NCBI GenBank assembly: GCA_002337005.1
Contig: DDFD01000106.1
Span: 1-17,369, forward strand
From: Flavobacteriales bacterium UBA1937
Lineage (GTDB): Bacteria; Bacteroidota; Bacteroidia; Flavobacteriales; Weeksellaceae
DNA length: 17,369 nucleotides
Reading direction: 5' to 3'
Shown here: in pieces, positions 1-6,797 of the stretch
Layout: each line of letters starts with the position of its first letter
How positions within the stretch are numbered: the stretch's first letter is position 1
Position numbers and translations under genes: made by a program
The notes under the pieces: generated by a model
Seen by the model: the letters and a program-made list of their open reading frames with translations, nothing else
Databases searched by the model: none
What the model was told of the DNA's origin: nothing

Positions 1-158
1 GATTTTTCTAATGCCGAACTATGACTTGCCAAATTACCATCGGTAACTTCTAGCAATTGCTTCATTTCATTAAAATCTACCCAATCATTAACCATCAACA
101 CGGACATAATCCCGAGTCTAACACGACTTTCAAATTCTTTGTTGAGTTGAGTGATCAT
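1..158 (-). CDS. Winged-helix transcriptional regulator, N-terminal part (truncated by window edge)
   Basis: The first 52 codons of a minus-strand gene are present; the rest lies beyond the window start. The product begins MITQLNKEFESRVRLGIMSV and continues through DFNEMKQLLEVTDGNLASHSSALEK. This matches the small winged-helix family often annotated as HTH_34 (PF13601), related to MarR/PadR-type regulators. The segment TDGNLASHSSALEK has the form of a recognition helix. Such proteins bind DNA as dimers and usually act as local repressors. The ATG at 158-156 is the only sensible start, 26 nt after the stop of the upstream 176-residue gene, so it is probably the third gene of the operon. Its natural partner is likely the membrane protein at the head of that operon. 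The target and ligand cannot be read from this fragment. Confidence 0.8.
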   Translation of the reverse strand, partial: MITQLNKEFESRVRLGIMSVLMVNDWVDFNEMKQLLEVTDGNLASHSSALEK

Positions 159-184
159 AATTTGTTTTTAAGCTGTAATTTATT

Positions 185-715
185 TTAATCTTCAATTCTT
201 TGATAATTTAAAGTATCATTATTATCATTAATGAATATCAGAATTTTAGTAGGATAATTATCAATTTTTTTAAAGATCCCTTTTGAATAAAAATATGGAT
301 ATTTAAAGTTTAATATTTCTTCACTATTATTTATAATTTCTTTCTCATTTTTTAATTTTTTAAAGTTCTTAGAATTTTTTATATCATAAATTATTTTATT
401 TCTATCCTTTTTAGAGATGAGCAATTTCGTATCTTGATATCTTTCAGGCATTCCCGAAATTTTATTATCAATTATTTTAAAATCATCTTCAAATATAATA
501 TTCAAATTTTTTAGATCATTACTAACATCTTTTTTACCAAATTTAAGTTCTTCTATTTCATTTGAAAAATAAAAACTAATTAAAACAAGAAAAAAAATAG
601 ATGAAATGATAATTCCGAGCTTTCTTTTCTTTTTGAATGAAATAAATAACCAAATCAAAATCAATAAGATTAAAATTAACCAAACTAAAATTGAAAAAAG
701 AAAACCAGCCCCCAT
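185..715 (-). CDS. Hypothetical two-helix membrane protein, very AT-rich
   Basis: This is a 176-residue protein that I do not recognise. Two hydrophobic segments at about residues 4-26 and 33-50 are separated by the basic stretch FKKKRK, giving a membrane hairpin. The remaining 125 residues are hydrophilic and rich in Lys, Asn, Ile and Asp, so probably form a soluble domain on one face of the membrane. There is no signal peptidase site and no motif I can name. It sits 36 nt after the preceding membrane-protein gene and 26 nt before the regulator gene, so it is probably co-transcribed with both. Two 60-base samples of the gene (241-300 and 361-420) count to about 20% and 17% GC, clearly lower than clpB or the PLP genes in the same window. 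That points to recent acquisition or weak constraint. The ORF itself is intact. Confidence 0.7.
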   Translation of the reverse strand: MGAGFLFSILVWLILILLILIWLFISFKKKRKLGIIISSIFFLVLISFYFSNEIEELKFGKKDVSNDLKNLNIIFEDDFKIIDNKISGMPERYQDTKLLISKKDRNKIIYDIKNSKNFKKLKNEKEIINNSEEILNFKYPYFYSKGIFKKIDNYPTKILIFINDNNDTLNYQRIED

Positions 716-751
716 TTAAATTATCTTTAATTTATTTCCTACATCGCCACA

Positions 752-1369
752 TCACTTATACTTCTTATGCATCACAATTCCATACACAATATGCAAAACT
801 CCAAAACCAATAGCCCAGAAAAACAATCCATATCCCAAAAAGAAAACAGAAATAATTCCTAAAGAAATTTCGCAAAGTCCTAAATATTTTACATCAGAAT
901 ATGTATAATTTCCTGCATTAAAAAGTGCCAAACCATAAAAAATTAAAGTGGTAGGTGCTAGCAATCCATGTAAATGATGATACAATAACCCAGCACAGAA
1001 AAAACCTCCTATCGCTAAAGGAATAGCAAAATTAACCAACAACTTCTTAGTGGTACTATCCCAAATCGTAAGATTATTCTTTTTACTTTTTCTGATGGTA
1101 AAGTAAGCTCCTGAAATAACAGCCAGAACCATAATCAATAGCGCCACCAAAATAAGATGAATTACAATATCTTTTTCATAGTATTTTACGTTTGCCTCGA
1201 AATAGTCAACCCCATTTTTTTCAAAAAGGAAATAAACATAAACAGCACCAGCCAATGCAAACAAACCTGCAAAAACGCCAGAAATTCCACTCAGAGAAAT
1301 AAATCTAGAGCTTTTCTCCATCATTTTTCTGATGTGCAACAAGTCTTCTTGGTAATTTTTATTTTCCAT
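752..1369 (-). CDS. Multi-pass inner-membrane protein, first gene of the regulator operon
   Basis: This is a 205-residue protein starting MENKNYQEDLLHIRKMMEKS. A soluble amphipathic N-terminus of about 25 residues is followed by roughly six hydrophobic segments, and the protein ends with the basic tail MHKKYK. No catalytic motif is visible. An in-frame ATG at 1411 would add 14 residues. I prefer 1369 because a good promoter (-7 element TAACTTTG at 1397-1390) lies between the two, so the upstream codon would not be transcribed. The resulting leader is only about 15 nt. The N-terminal segment and position before a winged-helix gene match a membrane protein/regulator pair I recall from related flavobacteria (recollection, not searched). 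A role as sensor or target of that regulator is inference only. Confidence 0.75.
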   Translation of the reverse strand: MENKNYQEDLLHIRKMMEKSSRFISLSGISGVFAGLFALAGAVYVYFLFEKNGVDYFEANVKYYEKDIVIHLILVALLIMVLAVISGAYFTIRKSKKNNLTIWDSTTKKLLVNFAIPLAIGGFFCAGLLYHHLHGLLAPTTLIFYGLALFNAGNYTYSDVKYLGLCEISLGIISVFFLGYGLFFWAIGFGVLHIVYGIVMHKKYK

Positions 1370-1389
1370 AAATAAAGCACTTTGAAATA

Positions 1390-1419
1390 CAAAGTTATAA
1401 ATTTTATTCAACCAGCCAA
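1390..1419 (-). promoter_or_regulatory. Bacteroidota-type promoter of the membrane-protein/regulator operon
   Basis: On the minus strand TTTG with TTG at 1419-1417 is followed by 19 nt and then TAACTTTG at 1397-1390. This is a full match to the TTG-N17-23-TAnnTTTG promoter of Flavobacteriia. Transcription would begin near 1385, just before the start codon at 1369. Confidence 0.6.
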
Positions 1420-1498
1420 ATATTTTTTAAAAAAAAATCTCACAAAAAAATATTCATAGAACTAAAACTCATAAAAACCACCACAAAATCATTAAAAA

Positions 1499-1531
1499 TT
1501 GCCATCAAAAACATTATTTTCATTTACTTTG
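1499..1531 (+). promoter_or_regulatory. Candidate promoter of the transsulfuration genes
   Basis: TTG at 1499-1501 and TTACTTTG at 1524-1531 are separated by 22 nt. The second element has one mismatch to TAnnTTTG. Transcription would begin near 1537, giving a leader of about 40 nt, too short to hold a SAM riboswitch. No other match lies between the divergent genes. Confidence 0.45.
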
Positions 1532-1577
1532 CATTGAAATTGATTGAAAAATCAACTTTTTTAATAAATTTTTTAAA

Positions 1578-2732
1578 ATGAAAATCGAAACACTTCTTGC
1601 TAATCTTGCCCTAAATTCAGATTTCAAAGATCCTTATGGAGCTTCGCACTTCCCTATTTACAACACGGCAACTTTTGACCTTAAAAAACAGGAAGGAAAT
1701 GACAGAATCTATGATTATTCTAGGTCAGATAATCCTACCAGAAACGCGCTAGAAAATATTTTTGCAAAAGCAGAAAATGGTTTTGGTTGTGTTTGTACCA
1801 ATACAGGAATTGCAGCAATTTCGGTACTTTTTGAAATGGTTCTCAAAAACGGAGACACTGTTTTGGTAGAAAACGACAGTTATGGCGGAACGTACAGATT
1901 GCTAAAAGTGCTTTCCGAAAAAAACAATATTAAAACTATTTACACTAATTTTACCAATCTCAATTTGGTAGAAGAAGAACTCAAAAACAACGAAATCGCA
2001 TTAATTTTATGTGAATCGCCTACCAACCCTAGTCTTAAAATTATAGATTTAGAAGAAATTGGTAAACTCAGCAAAAAATACAACACCCTTTTTGCGGTGG
2101 ACAATAGTATGGCGACTTTCGTTTCTCAGAAACCTTTGGATTTGGGAGCAGATTTTTCGGTGTTTTCTACCACCAAATTCATTTCTGGGCACGGCAGTGT
2201 AACCGCAGGTGCGGTGGTTTCTAAAACCAAAGAGCTTCACCAAAAAGTGAGATTTTTTGCCAATGCATACGGAAACGCCCAAAGTCCTATGGATGTTTAT
2301 TTAACTTCTCTTGGTCTTCCAACTTTGGTTTACCGAATGAAAGCGCAAGAAGAAAGCGCTTTAAAAATTGCCAAATTTTTGAAAACTATTCCACAAATTA
2401 AATCTGTAAAATTTCCTGCTTTAGAAGATTTTGAACAATATGATTTGGCAAAAAAACAGATGAACATTATTCCTGCAGTTCTTACCATCCAGCTAGAAAA
2501 TGAAGAAACGGCCAACCTACTCATTAATAACACTCGACTTTTCGGGAAAAAAGTTTCATTCGGAACATCAGATTCTAGGTTAGAAATTCCTGCAAAAATG
2601 AGTCACGCTACCAATTCCAAAGACAGTTTAGCGTCTAAAGGAATAGACAATGCTACCGTTAGAATTTCCATCGGTTTAGAAAATACAGAAGATTTAATCG
2701 AAGATTTATCACAAGCATTACATAAAAATTGA
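1578..2732 (+). CDS. PLP-dependent transsulfuration enzyme (cystathionine gamma-synthase/lyase or homoserine sulfhydrylase type)
   Basis: This 384-residue protein is a full-length member of the Cys/Met metabolism PLP family (fold type I), close in size to MetB. The visible landmarks are: the cofactor phosphate and substrate segment YDYSRSDNPTR (residues 45-55); the glycine segment TNTGIAAI (74-81); the ring-stacking Tyr102 in NDSYGGTY; the pyridine-nitrogen Asp175 in AVDNS; the Schiff-base Lys200 in STTKFISGHG; and the carboxylate-binding Arg362 in VRISIGLE. All key residues are present, so it should be active in the cytoplasm. It would make or break cystathionine or homocysteine from an activated homoserine. 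The family does not reveal the exact reaction by eye. An Asp replaces the usual Gly in YSRSGNPT. The gene heads a two-gene plus-strand unit with another enzyme of the same superfamily, which supports methionine or cysteine synthesis. Confidence 0.88.
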   Translation: MKIETLLANLALNSDFKDPYGASHFPIYNTATFDLKKQEGNDRIYDYSRSDNPTRNALENIFAKAENGFGCVCTNTGIAAISVLFEMVLKNGDTVLVENDSYGGTYRLLKVLSEKNNIKTIYTNFTNLNLVEEELKNNEIALILCESPTNPSLKIIDLEEIGKLSKKYNTLFAVDNSMATFVSQKPLDLGADFSVFSTTKFISGHGSVTAGAVVSKTKELHQKVRFFANAYGNAQSPMDVYLTSLGLPTLVYRMKAQEESALKIAKFLKTIPQIKSVKFPALEDFEQYDLAKKQMNIIPAVLTIQLENEETANLLINNTRLFGKKVSFGTSDSRLEIPAKMSHATNSKDSLASKGIDNATVRISIGLENTEDLIEDLSQALHKN

Positions 2733-2749
2733 TCGATTTTTTATTTTTT

Positions 2750-2855
2750 GGGCGCCTTTTTCCGCCCTCCGTTCTCGCTTCCCGATGCCAAAGCAAAATC
2801 CAATCCATTTCGGGAGAGCTCCACTCAGGTCGGGGCGCATACCGTGCCACGTTCC
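2750..2855 (+). repeat. GC-rich intergenic element, probable dispersed flavobacterial repeat
   Basis: This element of about 106 bp counts by hand to 64 G+C (about 60%) between flanks that are mostly A and T. It opens with GGGCGCC, closes with the GGGGCGCATACCG region, and holds an inner inverted pair TCCCGA (2792-2797) and TCGGGA (2810-2815). Sharp composition edges and conserved-looking ends around a hairpin centre resemble intergenic repeats I recall from Chryseobacterium-like genomes (recollection, not searched). It is non-coding: the open frame across it on the other strand has no protein-like content. It lies in the spacer of the two PLP enzyme genes, where the RNA could attenuate or stabilise the downstream transcript. 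Confidence 0.55.
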
Positions 2856-2893
2856 AAAAAAACGGTTTATTCAATCAATAAATTAGAAAAAAA

Positions 2894-4387
2894 ATGACAT
2901 ACAAAATTCAACATATTCCACTAGGAAACTCACTTCCAATCAATAATCCGCATTCTGTTTCGGTAAGTTTACCATCATTACAAAATGTAATTGATTATGA
3001 AGAAAATAAACCAGAATTACTAAACCAATTGAACAGCGGTTATCCCAGATTTTTTAAAAATAAACTGGTTCAGAAATTAGAAGAATATGTAAAAAACCTT
3101 CATCAAATCGATGATGAAAAGATTCTATTTCCTATTACTTCACTACAAGCAAAAACCGTAATAGAATATATCTTTAACGAACAATTCGAATACATCACTA
3201 TAGAAAATGTTTGCTTTTTAGTTTTACCAAAAAACCATGAAAAAATAATTCTTATCAAGAAAATTATTCAAAACATCGGGGCAATTATCAGCTCTAGATA
3301 TGCCGAAAAAATTCTTTTTGACAAAGGTATTATTCATCATCTTTTCCAAGAAGAAAGATTAGAAATAGAAAATCCACAATCAGAAATTATCCAAATTCTT
3401 TCCGAAGCTTATTCTGCAAAAAAAGAAAATATATTTTTGACCAATTCTGGCACCAATGCTGTTTTTTCTGCCATAGAAACGTTGACTAAAATCAAGAAAA
3501 ATGAAGGGAAAACCCTCAATGTACAACTCGGCTGGTTGTATTTAGATTCTATAGACATCATCAAAAAAAGAAGCGACGAGAATTTCCTTTTTGTGAATAT
3601 TCACCAAAAAGAACAATTTGAAAATTGGTTAGCAGAAAACCATCAAAAAGTAGCCAACATTATTTCTGAAACCGTCAGCAACCCTATTTTACAATGTTTG
3701 GATTTGCCTTGGCTGTCTTCACTTTGCAAAAAATACGAAATTGGTTTGATTTTAGACCACACAATGGCAAGTCCGTTTTGTGCAGAAGTTTTGCCTTATT
3801 GTGATATTGCTGTAGAAAGCCTCACCAAATTTGCGTGTGGAAACGCTAATATTTTAATGGGAGCAATTATGGTGAACGAAAATTCGCCTTATCAAGACCA
3901 GATAAAATCACAAATTGAAAACTATACCCTGAAACCATATTTATTAGATTGTCAAAGATTGGCTTTTGAAATGCAGGAATATGAAGTGAGAATGCAGAAA
4001 ATTTCTAAAAATGTTTCTCAACTTTATGACTATCTAAAAACACAAGATTTTGTAGAAAAAACCTACTCTGTTTATGAAGAAAATTCTTGGCAAAATTTCC
4101 AAAAAATCAGAAAGAACAACAATCACATTGGTCTCATTACGGTAATTTTCAAAAAACCATTAGCACAATGTTATGATACGCTTAATTTTTCAAAAGGTCC
4201 AAGTTTAGGCACCGAATTCACATTGGCAATGCCTTATACTTACCTTGCACACTATGATTTATTACAAACCGAAGAAGGCAAAAAATTCTTAGAAGAAGCC
4301 GGATTAGATGCTAGAATTATCAGAATTTCTGTAGGCACAGAACCTATAGAAGATATTATTAATGAATTTGAAAAAATAAAAAATTGA
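2894..4387 (+). CDS. STR2/Met-7-like cystathionine gamma-synthase with N-terminal extension
   Basis: This 497-residue protein belongs to the same PLP superfamily as the preceding gene but has about 110 extra N-terminal residues. That extension carries NNPHSVSVSLPSLQNVIDYE (residues 17-36) and SGYPRFF (48-54). These segments resemble the N-terminal part of fungal cystathionine gamma-synthases (yeast STR2, Neurospora met-7), where PHAVSVSLPTW, VGYEE and GYPRF occur. The catalytic core follows: glycine segment TNSGTNAV (183-190), Asp288 in LDHT, Schiff-base Lys312 in ESLTKF, and carboxylate-binding Arg477 in IRISVGTEP. The expected reaction joins cysteine to activated homoserine to give cystathionine. 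The Lys312 context (TKFACGNANI) differs from the SATK(Y/F)xxGH of MetB. The ATG at 2894 follows an A-rich leader with no Shine-Dalgarno. A promoter was not found in the 161-nt spacer, so co-transcription with the upstream gene is likely. Confidence 0.8.
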   Translation: MTYKIQHIPLGNSLPINNPHSVSVSLPSLQNVIDYEENKPELLNQLNSGYPRFFKNKLVQKLEEYVKNLHQIDDEKILFPITSLQAKTVIEYIFNEQFEYITIENVCFLVLPKNHEKIILIKKIIQNIGAIISSRYAEKILFDKGIIHHLFQEERLEIENPQSEIIQILSEAYSAKKENIFLTNSGTNAVFSAIETLTKIKKNEGKTLNVQLGWLYLDSIDIIKKRSDENFLFVNIHQKEQFENWLAENHQKVANIISETVSNPILQCLDLPWLSSLCKKYEIGLILDHTMASPFCAEVLPYCDIAVESLTKFACGNANILMGAIMVNENSPYQDQIKSQIENYTLKPYLLDCQRLAFEMQEYEVRMQKISKNVSQLYDYLKTQDFVEKTYSVYEENSWQNFQKIRKNNNHIGLITVIFKKPLAQCYDTLNFSKGPSLGTEFTLAMPYTYLAHYDLLQTEEGKKFLEEAGLDARIIRISVGTEPIEDIINEFEKIKN

Positions 4388-4400
4388 GCTAAGATTATAA

Positions 4401-4428
4401 TTGTTCAAGTAATTTTATATTATATTTG
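4401..4428 (+). promoter_or_regulatory. Bacteroidota-type promoter of the delta-60-repeat gene
   Basis: TTG at 4401-4403, a 17-nt spacer and TATATTTG at 4421-4428 match the flavobacterial consensus. Transcription would start near 4434, only about 7 nt before the ATG at 4441. This excludes the earlier in-frame ATG at 4426, which lies inside the -7 element. Confidence 0.65.
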
Positions 4429-4440
4429 CAAAAAAAAATC

Positions 4441-5970
4441 ATGAAAAAACTAAATCTTTTATTCTTTTTATTTCCACTATTTATAAATGCTCAGGACGGA
4501 TCCCTTGATACCACTTTTGGCACTAATGGAAAGGTTATAACTTCAATAAACTCAGGCAGTGATAAAGCTAATGGAGTAATCCTTCAATCCGATAACAAAA
4601 TATTAGTTGTTGGTTATACGGATAATTCTTTATCAGGTAAAGACTTTTTTTGTATAAGATATAATTCAAATGGAACGTTAGATACTACATTTGGAAATTC
4701 AGGTATCTTTACACTTGATTTACAATCTGGAAGTGATGATGTTGCAAATAGTATTGACATTCAGAATGATGGAAAAATAATATTGGCAGGATACTCAGAT
4801 GATGGATCAAATAAAAATGGTGCACTAATTAGACTTAATTCTAACGGGACTTTAGACACAAGTTTTGGAAACTCTGGGAAAGTAATCACAGATTTTATTA
4901 CTAATAGAGCCGACGAAATTAAAGTTGTTAAAATACATCCGCTCACAGGAAATATTATTGTTGGTGGAAAATCTGCCTTAACAAATACAAATTCTCAAAT
5001 TATTATTGCAAGATACAATAATTCGGGAAACTTAGATAGTACTTTTGGTAATTCTGGCATTAGAACATTTACAAATTCTGCCCTTGGTTCAGGCATATAT
5101 TCCCCAGTAATAGAGGATTTGGCAGTAAAGTCTAATGGCAAAATAACAGCAGTAGGTTGGTACGAACAAGAAGGGCTAACATGGAGTGCAAATTCATATA
5201 CTGTAAGATTAAATAGCAATGGCACATTAGACACCACATTTTCATCCGATGGTATAAATTATTTTAATGGTTCGTTTAATGGTAACGACAAATGCTTCTC
5301 CTTAATTTTAAATAGTGATGATAGTTTTATTATTGGTGGAAGCAGTGATGTTTCTGCTCAAAATTATGCATTTGCAGTATATGGAATAACTAATACAGGT
5401 ATTTTAGCTACGCCTACAGCCCAAAACCAAAAAACATATAGTTTCAATGCACTACATGTTTCAATGAATTATGCATTAAAAAAGGATAATTATGCAAGTT
5501 TCGTTAATGTAGGCTCTACTGGAACCTCTACAAATAAAAGTTTTGCATTAGTAAAAATGAATCCAGACTTCACACTAGATACTGCTTTTGGCACTGGAGG
5601 TGCTGTTACAACGACCTTTGGTTCAAATACAATGAGTGAAGCATTTGATACCGCTATACAAAATGACAACAAAATTTTAGCAGTAGGGTACACAGGAAAT
5701 GATATTGCACTAGCAAGGTATAATAATAAACTTCTTTCAACACAAGAAGTAAAACAAAATAATTTAAAAATTCACAAAGAAAATTCACTTATTAATCTTC
5801 AATCAGATAAAAATTTAAATAATATAGCATATAAAATAATTGATATTTCTGGCAATCTTGTTCAAAATGGAGTAATTAAAAATAATAAAATACTTTTCAA
5901 TAATAATACAAAAGGAATTTATTTTTTAGTAATTGAAGGATTAAAGTCAGAAAAATTTATCAATAGATAA
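4441..5970 (+). CDS. Secreted delta-60-repeat protein with T9SS type A sorting domain
   Basis: The product has 509 residues when started at the ATG at 4441. Residues 1-17 form a signal peptide (MKKLNLLFFLFPLFINA, cut before QDG). The body is built of delta-60 repeats (TIGR02608 type), seen as LDTTFG-like motifs near residues 22, 80, 138, 198, 263 and 379. Each is followed by a Gly-rich turn and then by segments such as DGKIILAGYS or DNKILAVGYT. The spacing is about 58-65 residues. A seventh, degenerate copy near 317-325 (NTGILATP) fills the double-length gap. The last 68 residues look like a T9SS type A tail (YKIIDISGNLVQNG, then KGIYFLVI), which sends the protein through the outer membrane and is normally cleaved. 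The repeats are predicted to make a beta-propeller-like surface protein; the ligand is unknown. It is a single-gene unit with its own promoter and terminator. Confidence 0.85.
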   Translation: MKKLNLLFFLFPLFINAQDGSLDTTFGTNGKVITSINSGSDKANGVILQSDNKILVVGYTDNSLSGKDFFCIRYNSNGTLDTTFGNSGIFTLDLQSGSDDVANSIDIQNDGKIILAGYSDDGSNKNGALIRLNSNGTLDTSFGNSGKVITDFITNRADEIKVVKIHPLTGNIIVGGKSALTNTNSQIIIARYNNSGNLDSTFGNSGIRTFTNSALGSGIYSPVIEDLAVKSNGKITAVGWYEQEGLTWSANSYTVRLNSNGTLDTTFSSDGINYFNGSFNGNDKCFSLILNSDDSFIIGGSSDVSAQNYAFAVYGITNTGILATPTAQNQKTYSFNALHVSMNYALKKDNYASFVNVGSTGTSTNKSFALVKMNPDFTLDTAFGTGGAVTTTFGSNTMSEAFDTAIQNDNKILAVGYTGNDIALARYNNKLLSTQEVKQNNLKIHKENSLINLQSDKNLNNIAYKIIDISGNLVQNGVIKNNKILFNNNTKGIYFLVIEGLKSEKFINR

Positions 5971-5980
5971 TTCAATCTAT

Positions 5981-6012
5981 AAGAGGGACTGAAAATTATT
6001 TCAATCCCTCTT
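5981..6012 (+). terminator. Rho-independent terminator after the delta-60-repeat gene
   Basis: AAGAGGGA (5981-5988) pairs with TCCCTCTT (6005-6012) and TGAAA with TTTCA, with one C/A mismatch between the two stems and loop ATTA. The run ACATTTTATTTTTTTTTC follows. The hairpin overlaps the last codons of the convergent hydratase gene. Confidence 0.85.
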
Positions 6013-6762
6013 ACATTTTATTTTTTTTTCAATATTGGCTTTGGTAGAATCTTTTAAAAGCAAGGAAGCGCTCATTAGAATTCTTTCTGGCATTAGCTTT
6101 TCGAAATGTTCTGTACCTTCCCAAGAAACTTTTTTAATCAAAGCCAAAGCTTCTGCGCTTTTAACAGATAATTTTTCTAAAAATTTCTGAATTTCGGTAT
6201 CCATTTCGGAGATATTTTCAAAAACCTGATGGTAAATGTGATTTTCTTTTGCCCAATTTGCGGTTCTAAATTCAGTGTCCAAGCTCATTGCAATAAACTG
6301 AGATTTCCCGATTTTTCTTTCCACAAATGGTCCAATCACAAAAGGCCCGATTCCTAAATTTAATTCAGGCAAAGCTAAACTAGCATCTTTGGTTGCAAAA
6401 CAATAATCTGCCGCACAAGCAATTCCTACACCACCACCAGTCGTTTTTCCTTGAACACGAACAACTACAATTTTTCCGCAAGTGCGCATTGCATTGAGCA
6501 CTTTAGTAAAACCTCCAAAAAAATGCTTAGAAGCTTCCAAATTATTGATTTCTAACAATTCATCAAAACTTGCACCAGCACAAAAGGCTTTATCACCTTC
6601 AGATTTTAGTAAAATGATTTGTACTCCATTTTTAGAAGCTTCATCTAAAATTGTTTGTGCCAATTTTTCTAAAATTTCGCTTGGCAAAGAATTACTTTTG
6701 GGAGTTCCAAAGGTGATTTCTGCAATGTTATTTTTTATTTCTGATGTTACGAATGGTTGCAT
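6001..6762 (-). CDS. Enoyl-CoA hydratase/isomerase-family protein
   Basis: This 253-residue crotonase-fold protein acts on acyl-CoA thioesters. The first oxyanion-hole segment is KAFCAGASFDEL (residues 58-69) and the second is TTGGGVGIACAADYCFA (108-124). The acidic residue of LPELNLGIG is Glu133, equivalent to Glu164 of the rat hydratase. The position of rat Glu144 (GGGCELA) is Gly113 here (GGGVGIA). With one catalytic Glu the protein may be an enoyl-CoA isomerase or a divergent hydratase rather than a textbook hydratase. The segment after Glu133 (GPFVIGPFVERKIG) resembles a flavobacterial subgroup related to methylglutaconyl-CoA hydratases. It lies 35 nt after the PaaI-like thioesterase gene and is probably the last gene of that operon. 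The final residues KKIKCKRD are encoded by a run of nine A and by the terminator hairpin of the convergent gene. Confidence 0.85.
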   Translation of the reverse strand: MQPFVTSEIKNNIAEITFGTPKSNSLPSEILEKLAQTILDEASKNGVQIILLKSEGDKAFCAGASFDELLEINNLEASKHFFGGFTKVLNAMRTCGKIVVVRVQGKTTGGGVGIACAADYCFATKDASLALPELNLGIGPFVIGPFVERKIGKSQFIAMSLDTEFRTANWAKENHIYHQVFENISEMDTEIQKFLEKLSVKSAEALALIKKVSWEGTEHFEKLMPERILMSASLLLKDSTKANIEKKIKCKRD

Positions 6763-6797
6763 TTCTTGGCTAAATAATTTTTATAAATTTTAAACAA

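Noticed and set aside
1157..1375. Plus-strand ORF within the membrane-protein gene
   Set aside because: It is an out-of-phase shadow of the better-supported minus-strand gene, with low-complexity composition.
1532..1577. SAM or other riboswitch ahead of the transsulfuration genes
   Set aside because: Only about 40 nt lie between the candidate start site and the ATG, with no aptamer-like pairing.
2659..2874. Minus-strand 71-codon ORF across the GC-rich spacer
   Set aside because: It overlaps the end of the PLP gene, is Trp/Arg/Pro-rich because of the GC-rich element, and has no protein-like pattern.
6482..6793. Plus-strand 103-codon ORF antisense to the hydratase gene
   Set aside because: The opposite strand encodes a clear crotonase-fold protein; this frame shows only mirrored codons.
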